The notes under the pieces are model-generated. The model made no database searches. It had not been told where the DNA came from and saw only the letters and a list, made by a program, of their open reading frames with translations. Shown here in pieces: positions 26,808 to 36,544 of a stretch of 39,547 bases of DNA. Source of the DNA: Prochlorococcus sp. AG-402-K16. GTDB lineage: Bacteria; Cyanobacteriota; Cyanobacteriia; PCC-6307; Cyanobiaceae. The translations under genes and the position numbers were made by a program. Location of the stretch: NCBI GenBank assembly GCA_003216795.1, contig QCIH01000014.1:1-39547 (forward strand), written 5' to 3'. Each line of letters starts with the position of its first letter. Within the stretch, counting starts at the first letter, position 1.

Positions 26808-28829
26808 ATGCCACAAGCTTCAGAAATTGCCTGGTTAATTCCAGTTTTCCCACTTATTGGGGCAGTGCTTTCTGGCTTAGGACTAATAAGCATCAACAAA
26901 AAAATTAACAATTCAAGAGAAATTGTTTCTGTGGCTCTGATTTCTTTTGTTGGTATTTCTGCGGTAATTAGTTATAAAGCTTTAATTGAACAAGTTAATG
27001 GTTATCAATCAGTAGAAAAATTATTTGTATGGGCCAATGCTGGGGATTTCACAATTCCAATGGGATTTGTTCTTGATCCTTTAGGGAGTGTAATGCTTGC
27101 TTTAGTAACTACAATAACTTTGCTGGTAATGATTTACTCTCATGGTTATATGGCACATGACAAAGGATATGTCAGATTTTTTACATATTTAGCATTATTT
27201 AGTAGTTCAATGATGGGATTAATAGTAAGTCCAAATTTATTAGAAATTTATGTTTTTTGGGAATTAGTTGGGATGTGTTCTTACTTATTGGTTGGTTTTT
27301 GGTATGACAGGGATGGCGCTGCACACGCTGCACAAAAAGCATTTGTTGTTAATAGAGTGGGGGATTTTGGGTTATTACTAGGAATTCTTGGCCTATTTTG
27401 GGCAACAAATAGTTTTGATTTTAATGAAATAGCTACTGGAATTGCTCAATCAATATCTGACAATTCGATACCTTTTTGGGCTGCTTTATTACTTTGTTTT
27501 TTAGTGTTTTTAGGGCCAATGGCTAAATCTGCCCAGTTTCCACTTCATGTGTGGTTACCTGATGCGATGGAAGGCCCGACACCTATTTCTGCACTTATCC
27601 ATGCAGCAACAATGGTTGCAGCGGGAATATTTCTTGTAGCAAGACTTCAACCTTTGTATTCAATATTCCCCTCTATTCAGTTCATTATTGCTTTAGTTGG
27701 CACCATTACATGTTTTTTAGGAGCCTCGATAGCTTTGACCCAGATGGATCTAAAAAAAGGTTTAGCGTACAGCACAGTTTCTCAGCTTGGGTATATGATG
27801 CTCGCAATGGGTTGTGGAGCACCAGTAGCAGGAATTTTTCATTTAGTGACTCATGCTTGCTTTAAAGCAATGCTATTTTTGGGATCTGGTTCAGTAATAC
27901 ATGCTATGGAAGAAGTAGTTGGCCATCAGCCTGTATTAGCTCAAGATATGAGATTGATGGGCGGTTTAAGAAAAAAAATGCCATATACATCAACAACATT
28001 TTTAATTGGTTGTGTAGCAATTAGTGGAATTCCCCCATTGGCAGGTTTTTGGAGTAAAGACGAGATACTCGGAAATGCTTTTATATCATTTCCAGCTTTT
28101 TGGTTCGTAGGACTTCTAACAGCTGGTATGACTGCTTTTTATATGTTTAGGCTTTATTTCTTGACATTTGAAGGAGATTTCAGAGGGGATAATAAAGAAT
28201 TGCAAAAAGAGCTCCTTATAGCCTCTAAAACAAACCTAGATGAAGAAAATGAAGAAGAGCATGAAGAACATGGCTCTATTCATGAGTCACCCTGGTCAAT
28301 GACATTTCCCTTGGTATTTCTAGCTGTACCGTCTTTAATTATCGGTTTTATGGGACTGCCATGGGATAGCAAAATTGCAAATTTACTAGATCCTGAAGAA
28401 GCAGAAACTGCCGCAAAAGCTTTCGAATTAAAAGAATTTTTGCCTTTAGCGCTTGCGTCAGTACTTATTGCATCAGCCGGAATCATTATTGCTTATCAGG
28501 CATATTTTGTGAAAAAAATTAATTTATCAGTTTTATTTGCCGAAAAGTTTCCCAGCATCAACCGATTTTTATCCAATAAATGGTATCTAGATGATATTAA
28601 TGAAAAACTTTTTGTTAAAGGTAGTAGAAAACTTGCTAAAGAAGTTTTAGAGGTTGATTCTAAGGTTGTTGATGGCGTCGTAAATCTTACTGGACTTGTA
28701 ACTTTAGGTAGTGGAGAAGGTTTAAAATATTTTGAGACTGGTAGGGCTCAATTTTATGCGCTTATTGTTTTTGGAGGTGTAATTTTACTAGTTGCTATAT
28801 TTGGTTTTCAATCTCCTCAAGTATCTTAA
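26808..28829 (+). CDS. ndhF: NAD(P)H-quinone oxidoreductase subunit 5 (NdhF)
   Basis: A 673-aa antiporter-like proton-pumping subunit with many membrane helices. VWLPDAMEGPTPISALIHAA and KKGLAYSTVSQLGYMM are the family signatures. A charged loop (EENEEEHEEH) lies near residue 485, and a long C-terminal extension carries the amphipathic helix that clamps the membrane arm. Together with the following ndhD it forms the distal arm of the NDH-1L type used in respiration and cyclic flow, as expected for the F1/D1 pair. Confidence 0.95.
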   Translation: MPQASEIAWLIPVFPLIGAVLSGLGLISINKKINNSREIVSVALISFVGISAVISYKALIEQVNGYQSVEKLFVWANAGDFTIPMGFVLDPLGSVMLALVTTITLLVMIYSHGYMAHDKGYVRFFTYLALFSSSMMGLIVSPNLLEIYVFWELVGMCSYLLVGFWYDRDGAAHAAQKAFVVNRVGDFGLLLGILGLFWATNSFDFNEIATGIAQSISDNSIPFWAALLLCFLVFLGPMAKSAQFPLHVWLPDAMEGPTPISALIHAATMVAAGIFLVARLQPLYSIFPSIQFIIALVGTITCFLGASIALTQMDLKKGLAYSTVSQLGYMMLAMGCGAPVAGIFHLVTHACFKAMLFLGSGSVIHAMEEVVGHQPVLAQDMRLMGGLRKKMPYTSTTFLIGCVAISGIPPLAGFWSKDEILGNAFISFPAFWFVGLLTAGMTAFYMFRLYFLTFEGDFRGDNKELQKELLIASKTNLDEENEEEHEEHGSIHESPWSMTFPLVFLAVPSLIIGFMGLPWDSKIANLLDPEEAETAAKAFELKEFLPLALASVLIASAGIIIAYQAYFVKKINLSVLFAEKFPSINRFLSNKWYLDDINEKLFVKGSRKLAKEVLEVDSKVVDGVVNLTGLVTLGSGEGLKYFETGRAQFYALIVFGGVILLVAIFGFQSPQVS

Positions 28830-28950
28830 TTACAATTGTGTGTCTTCACTGTCCATTGGGGTGAAAAAATACAGAAAATTTCTAGACTTTATTTAAGATA
28901 AATTTCTTATTAAATTGAGTACTTATTTTTATACACATTTTGCGACACAA

Positions 28951-30555
28951 ATGTTGGGAACTTTGGGAGCTGGATTATCTAATTTTCCTTGGTTATCTGC
29001 TTCAATTTTATTCCCAATTGGTAGTGCATTTGTGATACCTTTTTTCCCAGATAAAGGGGATGGCAAAGAGGTAAGGTGGTTTGCATTGTCTATTGCATTA
29101 ATAACTTTTTTAATAACTGTTGGTTCATATATAAATGGCTTTGATATTAGTAATGAAAATCTTCAACTGAAAGAAAAGATTAGTTGGCTCCCTGATTTAG
29201 GTCTTACTTGGTCTGTTGGAGCTGATGGCATGTCTATGCCATTAATATTATTGACTAGTTTTATAACTGCTTTAGCGGTTCTTGCTGCATGGCCAGTCAA
29301 GTTCAAACCAAAGTTATTTTTCTTTTTGATATTGGTCATGGATGGGGGGCAAATCGCTGTGTTTGCAGTACAAGATATGTTGTTATTCTTTCTAACTTGG
29401 GAACTTGAGTTAATTCCCGTTTATTTATTACTGGCTATATGGGGTGGCAAAAATCGACAATATGCAGCAACAAAATTCATTATTTATACAGCTGGCAGTT
29501 CTATCTTCATTCTTCTGGCAGCGTTAGCAATGGGTTTCTATGGTACAGAAATTCCTAATTTTGAGTTTTCTCACTTGGCGGCTCAAGATTTTAGTCAAAA
29601 ATTCCAAATATTATGTTATGTAGGGCTTTTAATAGCATTTGGTGTGAAACTACCAATAGTACCTCTTCATACTTGGCTCCCAGATGCTCATGGAGAGGCT
29701 ACAGCTCCTGTTCATATGCTTCTGGCAGGAATTTTATTAAAGATGGGTGGATATGCTCTTTTAAGATTTAATGCACAATTATTACCCATTGCTCATGCTC
29801 AATTTGCCCCATTATTAATAGTTCTAGGGGTAGTCAATATAATTTATGCTGCATTAACTTCTTTTGCTCAAAGAAATCTTAAAAGAAAAATTGCATATAG
29901 TTCGATAAGTCATATGGGTTTTGTTCTTATTGGTATAGGGAGTTTTAGTAGCCTTGGAACAAGCGGAGCTATGCTGCAAATGGTTAGTCATGGATTAATA
30001 GGTGCAAGTTTGTTTTTTCTTGTTGGTGCCACCTATGACAGAACAAAGACTCTTAAACTTGATGAAATGAGTGGTGTAGGTCAAAAAATGAGAATTATGT
30101 TTGCCCTATGGACTGCTTGCTCCCTTGCTTCTTTGGCTTTGCCTGGTATGAGTGGATTTGTTTCTGAATTGATGGTATTTACAGGATTTGTTACTGATGA
30201 AGTGTATACACTTCCTTTTAGGGTAGTGATGGCCTCTTTAGCTGCTATCGGTGTAATACTTACTCCTATTTATCTACTTTCAATGTTGCGAGAAATTTTC
30301 TTTGGTAAAGAAAATCCTAAATTAATCGAAGAAAGAAAACTTATTGATGCAGAGCCAAGGGAAGTTTATATTATTGCCTGTTTACTTTTACCGATTATTG
30401 GAATAGGTTTATACCCAAGATTAATTACTGAAAGTTATATTGCATCTATCAATAATTTGGTCGATAGAGATTTAACTGCAGTCAAAGGTGCTGTTAAAAC
30501 AAATATTTTTTCAGGAACTAAAACAAATGAAATCCTAAAAGCTCCAACAATGTAA
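28951..30555 (+). CDS. ndhD: NAD(P)H-quinone oxidoreductase subunit 4 (NdhD)
   Basis: A 534-aa antiporter-like subunit with about 14 helices. Visible features are [18 protein letters not shown] (key Glu), [20 protein letters not shown] and [16 protein letters not shown]. The ATG at 28951 gives [20 protein letters not shown], in line with the short N-termini of relatives. A TTG at 28915 in the same frame would add 12 residues. It follows ndhF by about 120 bp on the same strand. Confidence 0.94.
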   Translation: MLGTLGAGLSNFPWLSASILFPIGSAFVIPFFPDKGDGKEVRWFALSIALITFLITVGSYINGFDISNENLQLKEKISWLPDLGLTWSVGADGMSMPLILLTSFITALAVLAAWPVKFKPKLFFFLILVMDGGQIAVFAVQDMLLFFLTWELELIPVYLLLAIWGGKNRQYAATKFIIYTAGSSIFILLAALAMGFYGTEIPNFEFSHLAAQDFSQKFQILCYVGLLIAFGVKLPIVPLHTWLPDAHGEATAPVHMLLAGILLKMGGYALLRFNAQLLPIAHAQFAPLLIVLGVVNIIYAALTSFAQRNLKRKIAYSSISHMGFVLIGIGSFSSLGTSGAMLQMVSHGLIGASLFFLVGATYDRTKTLKLDEMSGVGQKMRIMFALWTACSLASLALPGMSGFVSELMVFTGFVTDEVYTLPFRVVMASLAAIGVILTPIYLLSMLREIFFGKENPKLIEERKLIDAEPREVYIIACLLLPIIGIGLYPRLITESYIASINNLVDRDLTAVKGAVKTNIFSGTKTNEILKAPTM

Positions 30556-30678
30556 TTTTTTAAATTAACGCAATATTGTTTGGCATTAAATAAATTAAAA
30601 GATATCTTGTGAGTAGATTTTATCTATCTCAAAATATCTTATTTCAATCCTATTGATAGGCAACAATTAGGCCCTAGA

Positions 30679-31500
30679 TTGTTGATTAAGTTTCTGCAAG
30701 ACGCCGCAGGTAAAGGTGAGCTTGATCCATGGGATATTGATGTAATAAGCGTAATTGATAGTTTTTTAGAGCAATACGCACATACTTTTAATCAATCTTC
30801 AAATAGTCAAATCTCATATCAGAAGGATTTAGCTGAGACAAGCGAAGCATTTTTTGCTGCTTCCGTACTAGTTAATCTTAAAGCTCAGGTTTTGGAATCT
30901 GATGTTTTTAAAGAAAATTCTTCCGATTTTGAAGATGAATTTGATTTGGATGATCAAGAGTGGATTGATAAAGAATTTGATATTCCAAAATATCCTGAAA
31001 AATATCTAAGGAGAAGATCAATTGCACAACCAATTCTTAAACGTACAACAACATTGGGAGAACTTATAAGTCAGTTAGAGTCCATAGCAGAAGTTATAGA
31101 AACCCAAGATCTTCTGCTCATGAAGAGAAAAAGAAATAAAAAATATTCTGATAAGGCTTTAATTTCTCAAGTAAAGTCATTAGCGCATCGCGAGAAACTT
31201 CCAGAAACCACTAAAGCATTGGGGAAATTTATTGAAAGATGGGAAAAAGCATTACAATGGACAGATTTTGAATACTTAGTCAAGAAATGGCAAACAGAAG
31301 CAAAAAAAGATTTAGATAAAGACCGTTTGGGAGTTTTTTGGGCTTTGTTATTTTTATCATCTGAAAATAAAATTGAAATTAAACAAATTAATTCCTTATA
31401 TGGCCCAATCCAAATCAAAAGAATAATACCTGACGGTGGCTTAGCTCAATTGCCTATAGAAAATCTTGAAGTAAGTAATGCCTCTTCCTCGGCTGCTTAG
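30679..31500 (+). CDS. scpA: Segregation and condensation protein A
   Basis: A 273-aa kleisin-like partner of SMC and ScpB in chromosome condensation. The N-terminal FLQDAAGKGELDPWDIDVISV is the family hallmark; an acidic linker (EDEFDLDDQEWIDKEFD) and a C-terminal winged helix follow. The start is uncertain: the TTG at 30679 is the first standard start, but the frame is open back to 30613 and the preceding codons (QLGPR) look like the usual family N-terminus (G-RL-IK). A non-standard start such as ATT is possible. Confidence 0.88.
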   Translation: MLIKFLQDAAGKGELDPWDIDVISVIDSFLEQYAHTFNQSSNSQISYQKDLAETSEAFFAASVLVNLKAQVLESDVFKENSSDFEDEFDLDDQEWIDKEFDIPKYPEKYLRRRSIAQPILKRTTTLGELISQLESIAEVIETQDLLLMKRKRNKKYSDKALISQVKSLAHREKLPETTKALGKFIERWEKALQWTDFEYLVKKWQTEAKKDLDKDRLGVFWALLFLSSENKIEIKQINSLYGPIQIKRIIPDGGLAQLPIENLEVSNASSSAA

Positions 31501-31546
31501 AAGCTTCATAGTAATAACGTATAATTTAAAAAATGGTTTTGGATTT

Positions 31547-32725
31547 ATGAAGGCAATGATACTTGCGGCAGGTAAAGGTACTCGTGTTCAGCCTATTACA
31601 CACGTTATTCCGAAACCGATGATTCCGATTTTGCAAAAACCTGTTATGGAGTTTCTCTTGGAACTTTTAAGAGAACATAATTTTAAGGAAATAATGGTAA
31701 ATGTTTCTCATCTGGCTGAAGAAATTGAAAATTATTTTAGGGATGGGCAAAGATTTGGAGTAGAAATTGCTTATAGTTTTGAGGGAAGAATAGAAGATGG
31801 AGAATTAATAGGTGATGCTTTGGGATCCGCAGGAGGATTAAAAAAAATTCAGGATTTTCAAAATTTCTTTGATGAAACTTTTGTTGTTTTATGTGGTGAT
31901 GCTTTAGTAGATTTAGATTTAACTCAAGCTGTTAAAAAACATAAGCAGAAAGGAGCTATTGCTAGCTTAATAACAAAGAAGGTAACTAAAGATCAAGTAT
32001 CAAGTTACGGTGTTGTAGTTTCTGATGAAAATGGGAGAATAAAAGCTTTTCAGGAAAAGCCAACAGTTGATGAAGCTTTAAGTGACTCTATAAATACAGG
32101 AATTTATCTTTTCGAACCCGAAATTTTTAATTACATACCTTCAGGAGAGAAATTTGATATTGGAGCTGATCTTTTCCCTAAACTTGTTGAAATGCAATTA
32201 CCATTTTTTGCATTACCAATGGATTTTGAATGGGTAGATATTGGAAAAGTGCCAGATTATTGGAGTGCTATTAGAAATGTATTACAAGGTAAGGTAAGAC
32301 AAGTGCAAATACCAGGTAAGGAAATAAAACCAGGAGTTTTTACGGGTCTGAATGTAGCGGCTAACTGGGAAAAGGTTAATATTACCGGGCCGGTTTATAT
32401 AGGAGGTATGACTAGGATTGAGGATGGAGCAACTATTATTGGCCCTTCCATGATTGGACCAAGTTGTTGCATTTGCGAGGGAGCAACTATAGATAACTCA
32501 ATTATCTTTGATTATTCTAAAATTGGTAAAGGTGTAAGACTTATGGATAAGTTAGTATTTGGTAAATATTGTGTTGGAAAAAATGGAGATCATTTTGATT
32601 TGCAAGATGCATCTTTAGATTGGTTAATAGCAGATTCAAGAAGATCTGATTTGACTGAGCCATCGCCTCAGCAGAAGGCTATGGCAGAGTTATTAGGTAC
32701 TGATTTGATTAATATTCCAGACTAA
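31547..32725 (+). CDS. Sugar-phosphate nucleotidyltransferase with left-handed beta-helix tail
   Basis: A 392-aa two-domain protein. The N-terminal nucleotidyltransferase fold has MKAMILAAGKGTRVQPIT, KPMIPILQKP and GDALVDLDL. The C-terminal hexapeptide-repeat region (about 285-350) has TGPVYIGG, GPSMIGPSCC and NSIIFDYSKIG. This layout fits mannose-1-phosphate guanylyltransferase or glucose-1-phosphate nucleotidyltransferase enzymes; the substrate cannot be told. The ATG at 31547 is chosen because the nucleotide-binding loop begins there. An upstream ATG at 31478 would overlap scpA. Its end overlaps the convergent metF by 17 bp. Confidence 0.88.
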   Translation: MKAMILAAGKGTRVQPITHVIPKPMIPILQKPVMEFLLELLREHNFKEIMVNVSHLAEEIENYFRDGQRFGVEIAYSFEGRIEDGELIGDALGSAGGLKKIQDFQNFFDETFVVLCGDALVDLDLTQAVKKHKQKGAIASLITKKVTKDQVSSYGVVVSDENGRIKAFQEKPTVDEALSDSINTGIYLFEPEIFNYIPSGEKFDIGADLFPKLVEMQLPFFALPMDFEWVDIGKVPDYWSAIRNVLQGKVRQVQIPGKEIKPGVFTGLNVAANWEKVNITGPVYIGGMTRIEDGATIIGPSMIGPSCCICEGATIDNSIIFDYSKIGKGVRLMDKLVFGKYCVGKNGDHFDLQDASLDWLIADSRRSDLTEPSPQQKAMAELLGTDLINIPD

Positions 32726-33599
32726 GATTAGCTTTTTCAATAATCTCAGGAATTAAATGCTCTGCTTTAACGGCCATTAGATGAACACCATTTGCGATTT
32801 TCATAAAATCATGAGCTTGTTCAGCTGCAATTTGAATGCCTTCTTGTAATGGCTCTTTAGCATATTTAAGACGATTTAAGATGTTTTCCGGGATATTTGC
32901 ACCTGGAACATATTTGTTTATGAAGAGAGCGTTTTTGTAAGACTTTAATAGGAATACACCTGCAATTACAGGAATTTCAAGAGGCTTGCTGATTTTTTCA
33001 CAAAACTCTATCAAATTTTCTTTTTCCATAACCATTTGAGTTTGTATAAATCCAGCTCCAGCTTCTTTTTTCTTTCTCATTCTATTTTCTAGACTTCTTT
33101 TATTTTTGCAATTTGGATCTGCGGCAGCACCTGCAAAAATAAATGTTTTTTTATCGGAAAGTTCTTCTAGAATAGGATCAATGCCTTTATTAAAAGCCTG
33201 AATTTGTTGAAGCAATCTAACAGACTCAAACTCATGTACGGCCTTGGCATCTTGTTGATCCCCAGCTTTTACTGAATCACCGGTAATGCATAAGATGTTT
33301 CTAATTCCTAAAGCATTTGCTCCAAGAATGTCTGATTGTAAAGCAATTTTATTACGATCTCTGCAAGAAATTTGCATTACTGGTTCTATCCCATTTTCCA
33401 GTAATAGTTTGGACATTGCCAAGCTGCACATTCTCATGACAGCTCTACTTCCATCGGTAATGTTAACAGCATGTACCTTATCTTTCAAAAGTTGTGCTAT
33501 CTTAAGAGATCTTACGGGGCTTCCACCTCTTGGCGGCATTAACTCTGCCGTTATCACCTTAGATCTTTTTTCTAAAGTCTGCTGAAGTTTTGATTTCAA
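32709..33599 (-). CDS. metF: Methylenetetrahydrofolate reductase
   Basis: A 296-aa FAD-dependent TIM-barrel enzyme that makes 5-methyl-THF for methionine synthesis. Motifs include VITAELMPPRGGSPVRSL, NITDGSRAVMRMCSLAMS, EPVMQISCRDRNK, RNILCITGDS and AGAGFIQTQMVM. It is transcribed divergently from the small LuxR-type regulator with about 77 bp between starts, and overlaps the nucleotidyltransferase gene at its 3' end. Confidence 0.93.
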   Translation of the reverse strand: MKSKLQQTLEKRSKVITAELMPPRGGSPVRSLKIAQLLKDKVHAVNITDGSRAVMRMCSLAMSKLLLENGIEPVMQISCRDRNKIALQSDILGANALGIRNILCITGDSVKAGDQQDAKAVHEFESVRLLQQIQAFNKGIDPILEELSDKKTFIFAGAAADPNCKNKRSLENRMRKKKEAGAGFIQTQMVMEKENLIEFCEKISKPLEIPVIAGVFLLKSYKNALFINKYVPGANIPENILNRLKYAKEPLQEGIQIAAEQAHDFMKIANGVHLMAVKAEHLIPEIIEKANLSLEY

Positions 33600-33676
33600 T
33601 TGCTTTTGTTTCCTAGTTAGTTAACAAGTGTAATGAGATTGCTAAACTTAATTAATATAAAAAAGGAACTGTTTAA

Positions 33677-33955
33677 ATGCAAATGGTTGAAGAAGAAGTA
33701 AACAACATTGATATGATGGGTCTCTCAGCAAGAGAGATGGAAATCATTGATCTCGTAGCTGATGGGCTTACAAATCAAGAAATTGCGGTAAAACTAACTA
33801 TTAGTAAAAGAACTGTTGATAATCATGTAAGTAATATGTTTACAAAAACTGGTTCTAAAAACAGAGTAGCACTTTTAAATTGGGCAATGGACAACGGCAA
33901 GATTTGTAGAGATGGATTTAATTGTTGTACGCTCCCAGACTCTGATCAAGATTAG
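33677..33955 (+). CDS. pedR: Small LuxR-type regulator, PedR-like
   Basis: A 92-aa protein made almost only of a GerE/LuxR helix-turn-helix: LSAREMEIIDLVADGLTNQE and IAVKLTISKRTVDNHVSNMF (about 16-75). It lacks a receiver domain. Cys residues lie at 77, 83 and 84 (ICRDGFNCC). Size, lack of sensor domain and C-terminal Cys fit PedR, the cyanobacterial regulator inactivated by reduced thioredoxin when photosynthetic electron flow rises. The ortholog assignment is from memory of that family; the LuxR fold is certain. Confidence 0.75.
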   Translation: MQMVEEEVNNIDMMGLSAREMEIIDLVADGLTNQEIAVKLTISKRTVDNHVSNMFTKTGSKNRVALLNWAMDNGKICRDGFNCCTLPDSDQD

Positions 33956-33957
33956 TA

Positions 33958-34107
33958 TTACCTTTTACTTTTTTTTGTATCATTAGCCAAATCTATTAGA
34001 CAATAATTTGTAGATCCTAGTTCGAAGAGTTCAGCATATGCAATACATGCATCTTTGTCTGAATCAACGAATCTCAATATTCCTTCTTTGTCGTAAAGAC
34101 CATACAT
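33958..34107 (-). CDS. Small conserved-looking protein of unknown function (49 aa)
   Basis: The product reads MYGLYDKEGILRFVDSDKDA and continues to CIAYAELFELGSTNYCLIDL, then a Lys/Ser-rich end. I do not recognise a domain. A longer reading to 34167 adds a hydrophobic leader that looks like translated non-coding sequence, so the ATG at 34107 is preferred. It ends 2 bp from the convergent regulator gene and sits 96 bp downstream of the CYTH gene on the same strand. Confidence 0.65.
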   Translation of the reverse strand: MYGLYDKEGILRFVDSDKDACIAYAELFELGSTNYCLIDLANDTKKSKR

Positions 34108-34203
34108 TTGAAGAAAATAAAAAATACTTTGCTTAAATATAAAGAAAATATAAAGGATGAGTGGCACTTTTGACTAGTTACTTTTGAAAGTTGTTAATTA
34201 GTC

Positions 34204-34671
34204 TTATTTCCACTCTGAAAAAGGATTGTTAGCGAGACTGAAATTGGAGTAATGTGTCAGCCCAGTAATTTCTTTTGAAATGAAAGATGGAATAAATAAA
34301 TCTTCCCCTTCATTAGAAAGTTCAATTTCTGCAATTTCAAGTGGATAATTATTTTCTTGAAAGCAATCTATAATCCAAGATTTTTTTTCAATTTCTAAGA
34401 AGAATCTATCTTTTTTGATTGTATTTGAAAGATTTGAAATTATTGTTTCAGCATCTCTTCGTGGAATTGAGTATTCAAATTCAAAGTTGGTAAAGCCTTT
34501 GATATGTTTTTTAAGTGTAATCTTAGAGTTTTCACTTGTAAGCCTTACCCTAATAATCCAACCATCTAAACTATTAGATAGATATCCTTGTTCAATATAA
34601 ATTTTTTTATTTATAAATTCTTTCCAATTATCATTTTTTATAAGAAATCTTCTTTCTATCTCTAAGGCCAT
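34204..34671 (-). CDS. CYTH-domain (triphosphate tunnel) phosphatase-like protein
   Basis: A 155-aa protein opening with MALEIERRFLI, the ExExK-type metal/phosphate motif of the CYTH superfamily with Arg in the last place. Alternating basic and acidic strands follow (IRVRL, KITLKK, EFEYSIP, PLEIAEIELS), consistent with an eight-stranded tunnel. Bacterial members of this size are usually inorganic triphosphatases rather than adenylate cyclases. It starts immediately after the nadK stop with no gap, so it is co-translated with NAD kinase at the end of the ndhAIGE run. Confidence 0.87.
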   Translation of the reverse strand: MALEIERRFLIKNDNWKEFINKKIYIEQGYLSNSLDGWIIRVRLTSENSKITLKKHIKGFTNFEFEYSIPRRDAETIISNLSNTIKKDRFFLEIEKKSWIIDCFQENNYPLEIAEIELSNEGEDLFIPSFISKEITGLTHYSNFSLANNPFSEWK

Positions 34672-35583
34672 TTAATTTTTGAGATTTTTTTGAGATAAAT
34701 CACCTTTCCAATCTAGTTTTTTTATTAGGGTATTGTAGTAACTTGTGCTTTTTTTAAACTTTATTATTTTGCAGGGTGATTGCCCTTTTTTGATCTCACA
34801 ATAATAATTTTCCTTAATGGTCATACATTTTGAACCGTCTCTCCATAATTTAATTTCCCCTTTACTTTTTTTTACAGGTTTAATTATTACCTTACTTGTA
34901 TTAGGTATAACTATTGGTCTACTAGCTAAACTCATCGGGCATATAGGATTAATGATCATTGCATCAATACTAGGGTGCACTATTGGCCCCCCTGCAGCCA
35001 TTGAGTAGGCTGTTGAACCAGTAGATGTAGATATGATTAATCCGTCACCTTTGTATTCATTAACTTTTTCGTTATCTATTTCAATTTGTATTTGGTTGGT
35101 TGGAGAAATGTCTTCTTCAACAGATTTGAAATAAAAATCATTTAAGGCATCGTAGCTTTTTATAATCTTTTTCTCAGAATTTGTCCCATTAATAAAAACA
35201 TTACAATTTAATCTATTACGAAAGTCAATTTTATATTCTTCGTTTTCAAGGATTTCAATAAAAGATTTGTCAAATAAAAAATCTTTTTCTTGCGTAAGGA
35301 AACCCAAATTACCACCAATATTAATGCTCAATAAAGGAATATCATAATCAGCTAAAGCATTTGCACATTTTAGGAAGGTTCCATCTCCACCAAGAACTAT
35401 GCCAATATTTGGTTGTAATTCTAGATTACAAAAATATTTTTCAATTTCATCTTTATTAAAATCACTTTCAATTCTTTTTGAGTTTATATTTTTAGCTTTG
35501 AGGACTTCTTCACAGAATTTAGAAGCCTCTTGAGCTATAGAACTATCTGAACGATATATAATAAGCACTAATGAAAGTTTCAT
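34672..35583 (-). CDS. nadK: NAD kinase
   Basis: A 303-aa enzyme that phosphorylates NAD to NADP using ATP or polyphosphate. GGDGTF (residues 65-70) holds the catalytic Asp. [31 protein letters not shown] and GGPIVHPS complete the NAD-binding signature. It follows ndhE by 9 bp and abuts the CYTH gene, tying cofactor supply to the NDH-1 genes. Cyanobacteria often have a second NAD kinase elsewhere. Confidence 0.94.
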   Translation of the reverse strand: MKLSLVLIIYRSDSSIAQEASKFCEEVLKAKNINSKRIESDFNKDEIEKYFCNLELQPNIGIVLGGDGTFLKCANALADYDIPLLSINIGGNLGFLTQEKDFLFDKSFIEILENEEYKIDFRNRLNCNVFINGTNSEKKIIKSYDALNDFYFKSVEEDISPTNQIQIEIDNEKVNEYKGDGLIISTSTGSTAYSMAAGGPIVHPSIDAMIINPICPMSLASRPIVIPNTSKVIIKPVKKSKGEIKLWRDGSKCMTIKENYYCEIKKGQSPCKIIKFKKSTSYYNTLIKKLDWKGDLSQKNLKN

Positions 35584-35592
35584 TTAGTGGTT

Positions 35593-35916
35593 TTACCATT
35601 TTAATAAATTAAAACTTTCCATATCTACAGTCACCCTATTCCTATAAAGAGATAATAGGATAGCTAATCCAACTGCTGCTTCTGCGGCAGCGACAGTAAT
35701 CACAAAAATTGTAAAAACTTGTCCTTGAATTAAATTATTATCAACATAGGAAGAAAACGCCATTAAGTTTATATTTACTGCATTGAGCATTAACTCAATG
35801 CTCATAAGAACTCTTACTGCATTTCTGCTATTTAATAATCCCCAAATCCCAATACAGAATAGTGCTGAAGATACTATTAAAAATGCTTGAATAGGAATTG
35901 ATTCTAAACTCATCAT
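35593..35916 (-). CDS. ndhE: NAD(P)H-quinone oxidoreductase subunit 4L (NdhE)
   Basis: A 107-aa NuoK-like subunit with three membrane helices. GIWGLLNSRNAVRVLMSIEL (with the conserved membrane Glu in SIELMLNAVNINL) and VFVITVAAAEAAVGLAILL-type helices identify it. It forms part of the proton channel near the quinone site. It lies 15 bp after ndhG. Confidence 0.94.
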   Translation of the reverse strand: MMSLESIPIQAFLIVSSALFCIGIWGLLNSRNAVRVLMSIELMLNAVNINLMAFSSYVDNNLIQGQVFTIFVITVAAAEAAVGLAILLSLYRNRVTVDMESFNLLKW

Positions 35917-35931
35917 AAGAAAGGTGAAAGG

Positions 35932-36531
35932 TTAATTTTTATTTGTAAGTAATGGTTCTGATGATTTTTCAATTAACTCTTGATCAACAGGTAATCCAGT
36001 TGATATATCCTTGCTCATTACATCTCTTCTTGCTAAAACGATAGCTCCAATCATTGCCATTAAAAGTAAAACTGATGCTACTTCAAATGGGAGTAAATAA
36101 TCACTAAATAGATGCTCACCAATTCTGATAGTTGATTCTTCTCCAATAGAGTTTTGAGGGCTTGAGAGGCTCCATACATTAGTCATGTCAACTCTTATTA
36201 AAAGGCTTAGCAGAGTTAAGCATATTGATGTTGATATGATTCTTCTTGATTTAATGTCATTGATGGGCTTTAAATCTTCTTTTTTATTGACTAGCATTAT
36301 TGCAAAGATTATTAATACATTAACTGCACCCACATAAACTAAAACTTGCGCCGCAGCAACAAAACTCGCATTTAAAAGAAGATATAATCCAGCCACACTC
36401 ATAAATACTCCTCCTAGAAGAAAGGCAGAATAAACGATACTTTCTAGTAATACAACACCAAGTGCTCCGATAAGGATAACTAAAGATAGAATTGTAAAAC
36501 AAATAATTTGAGTTGTTATTGCAATGGTCAT
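35932..36531 (-). CDS. ndhG: NAD(P)H-quinone oxidoreductase subunit 6 (NdhG)
   Basis: A 199-aa NuoJ-like membrane subunit with five predicted helices. ASFVAAAQVLVYVGAVNVLI is the family signature, and the fifth helix precedes the LARRDVMSKD tail. It lies 13 bp downstream of ndhI and 15 bp upstream of ndhE. Confidence 0.93.
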   Translation of the reverse strand: MTIAITTQIICFTILSLVILIGALGVVLLESIVYSAFLLGGVFMSVAGLYLLLNASFVAAAQVLVYVGAVNVLIIFAIMLVNKKEDLKPINDIKSRRIISTSICLTLLSLLIRVDMTNVWSLSSPQNSIGEESTIRIGEHLFSDYLLPFEVASVLLLMAMIGAIVLARRDVMSKDISTGLPVDQELIEKSSEPLLTNKN

Positions 36532-36544
36532 AAATTAATGGAAA

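Noticed and set aside
31478..31546. Upstream ATG extending the sugar nucleotidyltransferase into scpA
   Set aside because: The extra 23 residues precede the conserved MKAMILAAGKGTR start and overlap scpA; the ATG at 31547 is a better start.
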